A stretch of 64,000 nucleotides of DNA from Orbilia blumenaviensis (taxonomy: Eukaryota > Ascomycota > Orbiliomycetes > Orbiliales > Orbiliaceae): the NCBI GenBank assembly GCA_036872755.1, contig JAVHNS010000003.1, positions 744,001 through 808,000 on the forward strand, in the 5' to 3' direction. The notes under the pieces are model-generated. The model was not told the DNA's origin, did not search any database, and saw nothing but the letters and a program-made list of their open reading frames with translations. The position numbers were made by a program, and so were the translations under genes. Below, piece after piece: positions 48,621-59,708 of the stretch (positions within the stretch are counted from its first letter, which is position 1; each line of letters starts with the position of its first letter).

Positions 48621-49474
48621 TCATGATGACGTCGAGGGGAGGGGTAATATCCGTCCCGGTGTCATAGATGTGTCCTTCGCAAGGATAACTTCCTTCATAG
48701 GAACTTCGATACCAGCCTTCTGCATCTCTCGGATCTTTTGTAGCTTGAATGGTAGCTTATATTTTGAGTCGATCAGCTCTTGTGCGTATTCTGGCGTAAG
48801 TTTCTTCAAACCAATGACTGGTGGATCGCCCTTCTTCGCAAATTCATAGATACCTATAGTAGTATTTCCGTTAGCCAGACGGTCTTCTTAGCCCCAATAT
48901 ATCTCAAAGCAAACCTACCAGGCATCTTCGCAGCCGCCAATCTAAACGCATCCCTTGCAATCTTCTCGTGAATGTCGCCCTTAATTTCGAATATCACCTT
49001 CATAACACTCACTCTACTAGCCCAATGGTCGAAACTACCCTTACCACCACCCATACGCATTTCATTTCCTTTCTTCCAAATGGGAATACCGGCGTTTACC
49101 CGGGCGTACAGTCGGTAGTTCATCCCACGTAACCGTTTACGGATCGTTTCTTCTCCATTCTTCAGCTGCAATGCAGATATCCGTCGGTGTTTGTCGACCA
49201 TTCGAAGCCCGTAGTCACCCCATACGACAGTAGTTCCGCGGACAGAGCCACCAGTTGCTACGTGGACTTGACCACGACGGTATCGGCGATTATTAACATT
49301 CTGGGGCATAAGCCAGCTGGCGGATTGTGGGGTAGTCGAGAATGCTCGGAGGGTGGTGGGGCATGGCTGGGGTTTGAGGGAACGAAGGATGGCGGACGTC
49401 GAAGAGGTAAGGCATGAAGTTGTGGTTGGTTTCCCGAACGCCGGGAGGAGCGTCGATAATGTTAGCCAGGCCAT
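48621..49474 (-). CDS. MRPL16: Mitochondrial large ribosomal subunit protein uL16m (MRPL16)
   Basis: uL16m is a mitoribosome large-subunit protein near the peptidyl-transferase centre and A-site tRNA. Two exons (48919-49474, 48621-48853; intron of 65 nt with GTAGGT donor, CTAAC branch and TAG acceptor) give 262 residues. The N-terminal ~45 residues are Ser/Thr-rich with basic residues, a mitochondrial presequence. The uL16 core follows: NNRRYRRGQVHVATGG, VWGDYGLRM, RRISALQL-to-ETIRKRL, then VNAGIPIWKKGNEMRMGGGKGSFDHWASRV, and IFEIKGDIHEKIARDAFRLAAAKMPG. The last exon adds YEFAKKGDPPV and a C-terminal extension. The join KMPG|IYEF restores the expected family order. Confidence 0.92.
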
Positions 49475-50082
49475 TGCTAGAGCACTCCTGGCCAGGGATG
49501 TCGACTTCTATGTAGATTCGAGGTTTTGCCGGCGCGGCTATCGCATTGTCGGAAGGTTGATGTTGTCGCGAGAACCCGGTTCGCCTACGAAATTTCGAAG
49601 TTAGACTTGGACAACGCAAAAAGTGCAACAATAATTCGTCAAACCTCAACCTTCGAGGATCTCTCAATTCAAATTTCAGTCATGTTGTATTCAAATGTCA
49701 TTTCTGAAGGTTGTGAAATATTTGACCCTGTTTTATTTTTAATTCTTATTTATATTCTTAGAGCTTCTTATGAAAAGCCAAAATCGAGGTGCGAGACAGT
49801 TAAAATTGTATCGTTAATAATCACAAGTAGAGAGATTTCCTGTGTTCCCATCTTTCATTGTAGATTTTAATATAAGTTTCTCAATTCATCATGCGAGGGC
49901 TCCTCGCTAATATATTAGTTATGATTCAGACTCCAAATTTTCATTACAAGTTATGTCGCCGCTAGAAGAATATATAGGGTATGTATAAAAGGTATAGTAT
50001 GAGAATTCGCTAACATGATGTCCAAGAAACAACCATTCGTCTTCATTATGTTCATATATATGGCTTAGATATCCTTCTCAAA
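49475..50082. other. Intergenic, uL16m promoter
   Basis: A 608-bp spacer between the uL16m start and the stop of the next minus-strand gene. The ORFs are shadows, and no other feature was seen. Confidence 0.5.
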
Positions 50083-51073
50083 TCACCGCTGCTGGGGATA
50101 TCCGTAATTCGAGTATGTATGCGGGCCGGCTGGTGTCTGGCCGTACGGGCCCTGGGGCGATACGTAAGGTTGCGCCGAGTTTCGGATACTCTCAAATCTC
50201 GTCGCTGCCTCCAACTTCTTTTTCGTTCTCTTCTGCTTCCTGACATGAATTGTGATGATAACCCACATTATTATCCCAATAACGGCAAACCCTGCTGTAC
50301 CAATTGCAGTGTAGAGAGAAGCGGTCTACAGGATTCAAATTAGTCAAACCACCTCAGACGGTTAGCTAGCTATGGCAGTTCACGACTTACATTGGTTGTA
50401 CAAAGAATATCATAGTTGATCTTATTCTCAAAGGCTTGTTGAATGGCTACATCCGGCGGTGCATCAGAGCACGAAAATGTCCAGATATCTTTCCCATCGG
50501 CTGCCCCTTTGAATGAACCAGCACTGGTTCCCCATACGATCAAATGCCCGATAGGACTCAATAATTTGATATAGCTGCTTCCAGAGGCAACTTTATCGGA
50601 TGCCTTGGTGCCGCAACAATATGCGATGAGGACGGCAGTGTTGAATATCAACGTAATTCCGGCCACAGCAGTCATGACATACGTTGGCCAAAGTTTGGGG
50701 TTTGTTCCGAAGGGGCCGGTCCCGTTAACCACTTCGTGCTGGTTTACGATATATTTCTCGAGAGTATAGCCCATGATTGCGCCAACAGAAGCAGAGGCTA
50801 GCAGATTTATGACGCGTTCGACCGCTTGGGTATTTCGTATTCGTTTTTGTCCTTTCTACAAATCTCAGTCGTCCACCGGTCAGCCAAAATTCAAGGATAT
50901 ACCTACTATAAGCATCGGCTTTTGGTTCTTGAAAGATTGCTTACAGCTAACTTCTGCGCTAACGCGGCTACTTTTTGAACATCTCCAATTTCATTTTTGT
51001 AGTCTGGTGGATCTGGTGCTACACCGTGGGATTCATAGTCAACCTGACCAAGTTTGTCGTAATCCGAAGCCAT
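50083..51073 (-). CDS. Four-TM (MARVEL/tetraspan-like) fungal membrane protein
   Basis: Three exons (50945-51073, 50391-50855, 50083-50325) join in frame to 278 residues. Hydrophobic segments are RVINLLASASVGAIMGYTL, TYVMTAVAGITLIFNTAVLIAYC, a weaker LSPIGHLIVWGTSAG region, and AIGTAGFAVIGIIMWVIITIHV. The loop between the last two carries two Cys (FSCSDA and ILCTT). The C-terminus is cytosolic-type, Pro/Gln/Tyr-rich (YVSPQGPYGQTPAGPHTYSNYG). This arrangement is common for uncharacterised plasma-membrane proteins of Pezizomycotina. The start MASDYDKLGQVDYE is preferred over an in-frame ATG 14 codons upstream. Confidence 0.75.
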
Positions 51074-51317
51074 TTTTGATAGTTCTGTATCTCTCGATGT
51101 TGAACGCTTTGTCAAGCTTATTCTGCGATAAAAGGAAATAGAGTCGAATAGCTGCCTTCTATTTGCGCGGGTAGATATTTCTACTGGTCTGGTTGAAAAT
51201 TGATTTTAGAATTACAGGCCAGGAAAAAATCGCAGTTCCGAAGAGACTTTTTTATAAGTGCGACGACTAGACTCAGACCTGCGGCTGAACGCCAGAATAT
51301 ATATGGACACATGAGGT

Positions 51318-51566
51318 TTACGCAACGCCACCATGCACGCTAAACCATAAGTCTAGGCTCATTTCAACGGCTTCCTCAAGACCACCCAAAATGTGATTGT
51401 TCCAAGGTCTCGGATTCGTACGCTTCTGGTACCCGTCCAGGTAATAATCTAAGAAATTAGTCACAAACCCGAGCACCCTCCATTTGGATCGAAATTGATG
51501 CGCCTCGGAGAAGGGTCTCCGGCTGACATCTCTCAGGAATGCCCGTTTTGAGGAGTCCCTGTTCAT
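51318..51566 (-). CDS. Short orphan ORF (82 aa), possible gene or fragment
   Basis: Starts MNRDSSKRAF and reads on as FRSKWRVLGFVTNFLDYYLD, ending LDLWFSVHGGVA. The composition is protein-like and it lies on the same strand just upstream of the four-TM gene. No domain is recognised and no extra exon was found. It may be a fragment or chance. Confidence 0.25.
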   Translation of the reverse strand: MNRDSSKRAFLRDVSRRPFSEAHQFRSKWRVLGFVTNFLDYYLDGYQKRTNPRPWNNHILGGLEEAVEMSLDLWFSVHGGVA

Positions 51567-52983
51567 GAATTCAGGTTATTGTTGGAGGTGTTGAAGGAAT
51601 GTCCCATCCGGCTAGGCATTTTGCTTGGAAAAAGCTTAATTTTTTTTTATTTTTTTTGAGCCGAGCGACATATTCCCCGCTAACCGTGGGGCTGAATGCC
51701 CCCACACCTGGGACCAATCAACCTTACAAAGGAAATGTCGTATAAAACGACATTCTCGAACTTATGAGAACCTAAATCCGAACTGGTGGATCCTGAGCCA
51801 ACAATTACCACCCAGCTTGAAAGCGACCTCCAGTACACCCCCTAGTTAAAGCTCAAGCTGATCAAGTCATACAGCTACACGATGGGTAGGTATCGATATC
51901 TCTCTCTTCTGTTAGATAAAGTAGTGTATTTACGTAAAGCACTATTTCGGATACCAAATGCTACACGCTCTATAGTATATATATCACGTTGAACATAAGC
52001 TTATAAGGCTGGATTTGGTAGACATGCACAGATAACCCAACTCTTTGAATAGTATGGTCAATATGCCTTATCGAATCGCATTAACGGTATAATATCAAAT
52101 TTTATTATTTTAAGAGAAAGCCTAGGGCTGAAGATTGCTGTGCTACAACTAAATTTATCGAGATACCTAACCCATTTCGTTAATGAAGATTATTTTTTCA
52201 TAGACTTGGAGTTAGTTTGTAAGAAACCCTAAATATATCTGTCGAAATGAATACCTAGGCGTATTTGTCAGTTGGATGACATCGTCAAGAAATCATCGAA
52301 ACCCAGTAGCTCTGCGGAGCCTACCCTAAAAATTGACTGTTGTTATCCGGCATTTTAGAATCCATGGTCTATCCAGCTGCCAGCGCTGCAGCACGTGGAC
52401 AAGGCAATGGGGAAACCTCATGTTTGGCCTAATCAAAAGTCATTTATGTATTTTGACATGAGATGCTAGTTAAAGGCGAAAGGCCTTAATTAAGTCCCCC
52501 AATGTTACAAACACAAGTATTTCACTATTTGAAAATTAAGCAAGAGAGCACTACTATTGGCTACCCAGCCTGTCGAGGCCAGCCTAATGCGCCCATTCAA
52601 GAAACTAAACCACACCTCTTGTCAAACGCAGAATTCCTGTTTGCTATATCTATTAAGAGAATACCCCAGGCGATACTATCAGTCATCCGTCCTAAATCTG
52701 GAATCAATACTACACAAGTCTCAAAAATTACATGTTTCAGAGCACGTTCTACCTGCGGATATACATCCCCTCCAGAACCTACAAACGCACAAAATCCAAC
52801 AAAGTGTAATTCTCGGGGCTTGATTGGGCTCAGACTGCCCTTCACAATTGCACGACGGGATGAAGCCATCTTCTACTAGAAGCTTCTGCATGTCCTAATT
52901 TCAATTGAACAAACTCCCAGAAAGGACTGGAAAAATATACATCCTTCGATCGAGAATTTAGTGACAACAACAACTCCTAGCCA

Positions 52984-53286
52984 TCAACATGTTAACCAGA
53001 TCTTAACAGGTCCAACCACTACCACCACTGTCACCACCACCACTCCAACGACACCATAGTGCATTAGTCTACATAGACCCTGAATATATACACCTATATT
53101 TAATACCGCACCAAGAAAGAAAACAACGCAAATACAGAGCAATACTTTGCTCAAACTTCTATAGTCATCGCACATATTGGCAACAGGACACTTGTAGCCT
53201 GGCCATCTGTCTGAACACGAGACTAGGCCTAGGCAACAGGTATGGTTGTTACCGACTCCTACCATGAACTCATAAACCTTCATCAT
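52984..53286 (-). CDS. Short Cys-rich, one-TM ORF (100 aa), doubtful
   Basis: The ORF has a Cys-rich block (HTCCLGLVSC, YKCPVANMC) followed by a strong hydrophobic helix (VLLCICVVFFLGAVLNIGVYI), then a Val-rich tail produced by GTG repeats. The last part is clearly simple-sequence DNA. It may be chance reading of strand-skewed DNA. No family is recognised. Confidence 0.2.
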   Translation of the reverse strand: MMKVYEFMVGVGNNHTCCLGLVSCSDRWPGYKCPVANMCDDYRSLSKVLLCICVVFFLGAVLNIGVYIQGLCRLMHYGVVGVVVVTVVVVVGPVKIWLTC

Positions 53287-53599
53287 TCTCTAAACTTCTA
53301 CCCTCTCTCGTCTACGGTGCCCTAAGACTCAAACCCCCTATGAATTCATAACTCATACTACTCTCACATATATATATACGACCGACAGAACCCGACAAGA
53401 TTACCACTAGCGGTATTATATACATAGCAGCAAATCTCAACACCGAGAGTTATTGGTGTTGCTATCACCACGCGCATGTAATTGGTCCGGCATGGGATAC
53501 TCCAAAAAGCTCTGGGCTGCTATCCTGACACGGAACCAGTCCCTTTCTACGGCCTTGAAAACGGACTTCGCTTACGGTTCATGCTCCTAGATCTGGAAG

Positions 53600-53690
53600 T
53601 CTTCAATCAATCATCAACCATTACCATCACCTAATAGGTTATGAGCCCATTGTTACCAACTACACCACGATGCCTCCTAAAAGAGGTACT
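53600..53690 (-). repeat. SINE-like unit copy 1: tRNA-like head plus shared body
   Basis: On the minus strand the unit begins GCATCGTGGTGTAGTTGG, an RNA polymerase III A-box-like tRNA start. It continues to a stem-loop with loop CTCATAA flanked by ATGGG/CCTAT, an anticodon-CAT-like arm. It then passes into a non-tRNA body (GATGGTAATGGTTGATGATT) instead of a normal T arm. The body recurs at 53835-53872. Confidence 0.5.
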
Positions 53691-53834
53691 ACCGCTTCCG
53701 GGTCTCGGACCCAAACGACATGATCTGGCAGGCAGGTTAGGCCCCCAGGGCGATCTCCCAGCCCACCAAGACACGTCACCAGACAATGACAATCCACCAA
53801 ATGCTGCGAATGCAAATATGAACACCTGGTTTAG

Positions 53835-53912
53835 ACTTCAATCAATCATCAACCATTACCGTCACCTGATAGAAGTAGCTGTCTAACCAGTTAAACCATC
53901 GTTGGCAAACAA
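53835..53912 (-). repeat. SINE-like unit copy 2
   Basis: On the minus strand a head with the A-box-like TGGTTTAACTGGTTAGAC is followed by the same body as copy 1, with about three mismatches in 38 bases, in the same orientation ~235 bp away. The heads are alignable but more diverged than the bodies. Confidence 0.5.
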
Positions 53913-54749
53913 CAAGTCATGTACCCGCATACGGCCGACCACGGATGTGTCCCTTCTCGGATGGCTCTAAGTTAGTCCCGGCCCCAACTCCAGCCCATGA
54001 TTCTCGGGGCCTCTTGGTGGGCATATACCTTAAACTTGGTTTTCTGATATCATCGGTTATCATATCATCGATCGATCTGGATTAGCACCAACACCAGCAT
54101 CAGCATCAGGAGTCTAGCTCTCCATCACATGCAGCAGCTATATACCTATATAAATGAATATCGTAGAATACATTCTATGGGGATATCTACCACTACGCAG
54201 GCGAATGACCAGGAATCCCAACCAAACACCATACTCTGATAGCCGGTCAGCTAGATATTGCATTCACCTACCCCAAAAGCAACAGTCAATGAAAAAACCA
54301 AATTCATTCAACTACATAAATGCAAGCTACCATCGAGATCAATTTTTTACATCCTACAATATCAGACAACCAGAGTAGTTTCCTCAAAGCATTCCTAGCA
54401 GCTGCCTGGATTAAATCTTTCAAGTCAAAGAAAAAATTAGTCCAATGTTGGACCCCACGAAGCACCGGTATGGTTTATGAGACAACTCCTAGGCCTAGCC
54501 TCTCATCTAAATATATATTGCACAGGTCATGGGATTCGACGAAACTTCTCCCAGCAGAAATCGAGAACTTATGGTTACATGTATACACCACCAGCACACT
54601 CTGTCTAAGAGATCACCGACATCACACTCCCAAAAACCAGACCTGGCGCAAAAACCCACAAAACATTGAACAATATACCAATTTACGCAATGCAGAACTA
54701 CCAATATCTAGACGAGGATATTGAAAAGCTGCAATGCACCAAATATTGC

Positions 54750-54820
54750 ACTTCTCACGGCCATGTCTCGGTAGGATCTCTAACAGGATAATAGCAGCCG
54801 GTTCGAGGCCTACAACAGAC
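54750..54820 (+). pseudogene. Possible tRNA relic with B box
   Basis: GGTTCGAGGCC matches the tRNA T-loop/B-box consensus, with GTCTCGGTAGGATC upstream at a plausible A-box distance. The T stem is largely unpaired (GCCGG against CCTAC) and no acceptor stem closes, so it is at best a decayed tRNA or a SINE head. Confidence 0.3.
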
Positions 54821-54980
54821 CATGTCGTCGATATATATACAACTATATTCCTACCTCCTATTTATTTGCACAGGCAACTTACAGGTACCCTGGCGACGAG
54901 CCCCACATGAACAACAAAGATTGAGATCCAACCTTCGTTGCACCCTTAGAGGACCCCAGCATAAACACCGCGAAATATCT

Positions 54981-55070
54981 GGTCTCGTTGGAACCAGACA
55001 ACACAAAGTCGAAAGAAATATCCAAATCTCCAACACCTGGTGGTCTCGTTGGAACCAGACAACACAAAGT
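54981..55070. repeat. 29-bp direct repeat (period 61 bp)
   Basis: The sequence starting GGTCTCGTTGGAACCAGACA is present at 54981-55009 and 55042-55070, identical over 29 bases. Each copy contains a small hairpin (CTGGT/ACCAG, or TGGT/ACCA in the second). CACCTGG also flanks the second copy on both sides. Confidence 0.85.
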
Positions 55071-55520
55071 TGAAAACACCTGGTAATATTTTTAACAAAA
55101 CTAGCTGCATCTGGCCATATAATGAGCTTCGCTAGAAGCATCTAGAACCACCAAGACAAGTCCTGGAATCCCCTGGAACCTACTTGTACTAAACCAAGCA
55201 ACCATCGTAAGTTCACGAATGACGCAGCTTTCTTATACTTCAATACAAAATCTTAACAATTACACATTCGACGACAGCTACATACAACTAGTCTCGTAAA
55301 CCAGCCTGCACAAAGTGGCCCTACCGAGGAAGATACAACCAACCGAGTGGAGTATAGATGATATGAACAGCGCAGTTCCGTCCGACTTTGTGTGCGTCTG
55401 GTATGGAGCAGGCCCTCAAAAACCAAATTTATTCTAGAATATCTGGATTTCACATGGATATGGTTGCGGTGATGTGAAATACATCAAAACGCAGCAACGA
55501 ACTATATGAGATCTCATTAC

Positions 55521-55524
<4 letters not shown>

Positions 55525-55551
<27 letters not shown>
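55525..55551. repeat. (AT)n microsatellite
   Basis: About 13 perfect AT dinucleotides. Confidence 0.95.
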
Positions 55552-57939
55552 ACCTCGCAGGCGAAAACGAAGACATATGATCTCTGAAATACCAGCTCCC
55601 AAACTAGTGGATCATGATCGTAATTCCACACCCTTCCTATACAGAATTAGCAGGGAATCAAGAAAGAAAGGTCGTCAAAGGAGATGTTCTCAAGAACAAA
55701 AAGTCACTAATCCTAACCATCTATAACAGAGCACGGCTCTCGGTAACCTCGCTCTCCCAACATGACGAGATCTCTTTTTCTCTATCTATATATACAAACT
55801 TATATAAGCCGATACCGGATCAAGGTTCACTCCTCACGACCCATGGCGACAAATGCCACCGCTCGGAAAGAGAGTCAGACTCGCCATTCGTAGGGCGGAT
55901 GTTGAGAAGCCACGACAGACTTTTTTTTCCCCGCAAATGCACCGCAATTTCGCCAGTTTCGAATGTCGGAGAGATAAGGATCAGGGTGGCCTCCGGGCCC
56001 AGACGTACACAAATCGAAGATCAGGGCAAATGTGGTTAGCAAAGCCAGCCAAACAAATATATATAATATAATATACAGAAAAACTTTGCAATTACCATAG
56101 CTACATCCGCTACGCTTTTGATATGATGCGGCCATCTAAGATCAAGGACTTTCCCCATTCATGGACCAATCTGCCGTTTATTCTGCTTCGAATACCTCAG
56201 CTAGATGGATTGCGATCTTGTCTATACGCAAAATCATTACCATCCTCAAACGATATTACAAAATATCTCCATTGACAAGTCATGGGGGAAGAAATAGATG
56301 AAGAAGGAAAGCCACAGATTATAGTGCCTAATGGCCTATATACCCACGATCTTGCGACTGTACATCCTAGGAATGAGAACACTAATATATATAACAAGCA
56401 CCACCACTACCCACAGCGAAACTTTGACGACCAGGTTCCAACACCACCCAATATATTAAAGTATCGGGATGAAAAGCTGTCGTCAAAGAAGATATCAAAC
56501 GATGATACAAAAGCAAAACTCGGAGTGACTATAATATAAATTCCAAACGTTGCAAACCTACCTTATTCTAGAAGACTTTAAGGCAATGCTACAATACTAC
56601 TGCCTAGCATCCCTCAAAAAGAAATCCTACTTATGTATAAGATGGCTTTCAAAGTCTACACTAGAGGCCCAATGCGACGACTTTGGTTATCCTGCAAACT
56701 AAAAGATGATTGCAAACCTATCCAGACAGTGGCGCGATTCCTGCGAGTGTACACCAGGCTTGCGTGGGCCCCTTAAAAACATCTGAACCTACCGAACGAA
56801 TCTTCAAGTCATGGTCTAAGGCTTTAATAACCCGCTTAGGATCCTTAAACTCTTATACACATACATATTACGCTATCCAACACCTGTCAACATCCGGAAT
56901 TTATGACCGAAATCTACAACTAATCAGTTCATATACGATGTCGATAGTTTTAGAAGTGGAAAATTCGTGGTAAATTATGTCCAAAGCCCGGAAATGCGCC
57001 ACTTTACATAAGTGCCTCCCAAAATAGTTCCCCAGTGAGAACTCCAAATACATGGGAAAAAAAGCAGTATACCAAGAAAACATGTATTTCCATATACATG
57101 TACACCTACGTAATAAAGGGGCTTCTACTTAAAAACCATGATCAAAGAAAAAGACAGGTTACAAAGGTATTTTTATTATATATGCATCTTCTTGGATACC
57201 CAAGAAGACGCGTTTGCTAGTGAATAGGTGAGTAAATGCCAAATACTATCCATATATAAACGAACACCAGACTCCAAAATGGTGCATGAGCGTCAGGTCA
57301 TATTCATATAACTCCTATCCCAGGAACATCACCATGTGCACCAAGGCGGCGGGCTGAATCGCCATCTCCGTCATGGCAAAAGCTAATTCCTAATATATAT
57401 CTTTATCGCAAGCCCTCGACTAATGGTCGTCGTATTTTTTAATTTCTCCAATACTAAATTAGAAAAAAGGTTAAACCACGGATATGTACGTACCACAGGA
57501 GAGTCCATTAATGATATGACTCGGGTAGCCTATGCGCACAAACGTCATGGAATATAAAAGTCTTGACATGAGTATGTTAATTATAACTAAGTTCGACCCT
57601 AAGAGAGTGGAGAAAAGGTCACAAGAAAGCGAAAAATATACTATCTCGATCCTATCATGATATATAGGGGATCAAAAAGTTAAACGGAAATGATATGATA
57701 TTTCTATTATTCTTATCGACCGACCACAAAGACGTACGATAGTTACCAAAAATGATATATCTAACTACCACCCATAAGGAAACAGATAGTTACCATTCCT
57801 GATGCTGACACCTTCACCTAGTACCAGCCTTTCATGTATCTATCATAATCTAGCTAATATAGTATATAGCGTATATAAAGCTTATAAAAGTTATGACAGC
57901 CTCCTTTCCCTCAAGTCGTCTCATAGTATCATGTAACGC

Positions 57940-59708
57940 TTATAGTTTCCCCTCAGTCTCATTCGTATAACGTTCCTCGGCTCCATTGATAGCAATCATA
58001 TTACTCTTCGCCTTGTTCATAGTCTCTTCCCACTCATCGAACGGCACAGAGTCGTAAACAATACCGCCTCCTAAAACATCACCCCCATCGTTAGCCATGC
58101 TCCCAAAAAAACCATGAGATTTATATTCCAACTCACCAGCTTGTAAATAAGCAACCCCATTCTTAACAGTCATAGTCCTCAGAGCGATACAAGTATCCAT
58201 ATGATCATCATACCCCCAATACCCAACCGCACCTCCATAAACCCCACGTTTCTCCCCCTCACACTCAGCAATCAGTTCCATAGCCCTAACCTTCGGCGCC
58301 CCACTAACAGTCCCAGCGGGGAAGATACTCCTAAAGGCATCAAACCGCGTTTTATCCTCCGCCAGAATACCGGAAACCTGGGATACCAAATGCATCACAT
58401 GTGAGAATTTCTCAACGTTCATGAGATGGTCGACTTTTACAGTCAAGGGATCGCAAACACGGTTTACATCGTTACGGGCCAGATCCACCAACATCACGTG
58501 TTCAGCACGGTCTTTGATCGAAGCGAGAAGACGGGCGGCGTTCGCTTCGTCATCTTGCTCGGTTTCGCCACGTGGGAGGGTACCTGCGATCGGGTGGGTT
58601 ACTATTCTAGAGTTTGTGGCTTTGACGAGTAACTCCGGTGACGCTCCGACGAGCGAGAAGTCTTCGCAGTCGACGTAGAATAGGTATGGAGAAGGGTTTA
58701 CGGTCCGTAGGTGGCGGTAGATATTGAACGGGTGCAAGCTTGTGGGACGGGCGAAGCGTTGGGAGGGGACGGCTTGGATGATGTCGCCTTTTATGATGTG
58801 CTCTTTGAGTTTGAGAACGTGCGCTTCGTAGCCGGATTGGCCGATGTTGGAGGTGTAGGTTTGGTTTGGTACGATTGGTGGTTGAACCGGTAGAGGTACT
58901 GTTGGTTCGACGATTGTGTTTACGACGACGGATAGTGTTTCGTATGCCGTATCGTAAAGAGCCTTTAGGTTTGATTCCGAAGGAGTAGGGGTGGTAAGAT
59001 GAAGATGGGTGATAACCTGCACCTTCTGGAAGAAGTGGTCGAATGCGACGATGGTGTCGAATAGCATGAAAAGTGCTTCTGGGACCTCCAGTACATCTTT
59101 CAATGGTCGGGCAGTCTTTGGCTCAAAGTATTTCACGCAGTCATAGGCGACATATCCAATCGCACCACCAGAAAGAGGCGGCAGCTTCATACCCGGGATC
59201 TTTGCTATACGGTACTGGTCCAGTTCATCTTGGAGGATGTTGAGAGGGTCGACTTCGGGACCATGGCCGGGGCCTGTCTTGATAACCTTTCGAGGCTCTA
59301 TCAAGTACCTTAGTTAGCAACCATCCCATTAGAACAGAAGAAGGAGAGATAGCATACCACTTCCTACAAAACTGTATCTCCCAATAGACCCCGTATTCGG
59401 CGCCGACTCGAATAAAAACGAATTCGCTGGCTTCGTCCTATATCAAAATCATATCCCAATCAGTCCAGCGCTCTACAATTCACCTCCCAGATCACTAAAC
59501 TAAACTCTTCAATAACAACGTACTTATTCGTAAGTTTCAAATAAGCTCCACAAGGCGTGATCAAATCCGCCGGTATCGATGTGCACAGCGGATAAACATT
59601 GGGAGCCTTGTCACCAGCCTCGGCGTTTGTCTTGAGGAGCTCAGAGAGCGTTTCGAGGGAAGGTTCGACTCGGATCTGGTACGCTCGGGAGGTCCATGGT
59701 GTTAACAT
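57940..59708 (-). CDS. TRP2: Anthranilate synthase component I
   Basis: TRP2 converts chorismate and glutamine-derived ammonia to anthranilate, the first committed step of tryptophan synthesis. It works in the cytosol with the glutamine amidotransferase subunit. Exons 59524-59708, 59358-59437 and 57940-59297 join in frame to 540 residues. The N-terminal domain (PADLITPCGAYLKL, then SFLFESAPNTGSIGRYSFVG) carries the L-x-ES element of the tryptophan feedback site. The chorismate-binding domain has VPSQRFARPT, the HPIAGTLPRG and DLARNDVNRVC blocks, EKFSHVMHLVSQVSG, IFPAGTVSGAPKVRAMELI, and a terminal QAGELEYKSH-to-GGGIVYDS block with the metal-binding acidic residues. The length is normal. No general-control (TGACTC) element was seen in the first 400 bases upstream. 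Confidence 0.95.

Larger units (their letters stand above)
51074..57939. other. 6.9-kb gene-poor region with strand-skewed, repeat-bearing DNA
   Basis: No conserved gene was recognised. From roughly 52500 to 57400 the plus strand is visibly rich in A and C and poor in G, unlike the flanks. The region carries two copies of a tRNA-headed SINE-like unit, a tRNA B-box relic, a 61-bp direct duplication, an (AT)n run at 55525-55551 and many CACCAC motifs. ORFs up to 141 residues exist but lack domains. The part near 57850-57939 is the 3' side of TRP2. Confidence 0.55.

Noticed and set aside
53640..53690. Functional tRNA-Met(CAT)
   Set aside because: The anticodon arm and A-box-like start are present, but there is no T arm or matching 3' acceptor strand, so it was treated as a SINE-like head instead.
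55614..56039. 141-residue ORF in the skewed region
   Set aside because: Not protein-like beyond its length, and no domain; long open frames are expected where G and T are depleted on one strand.
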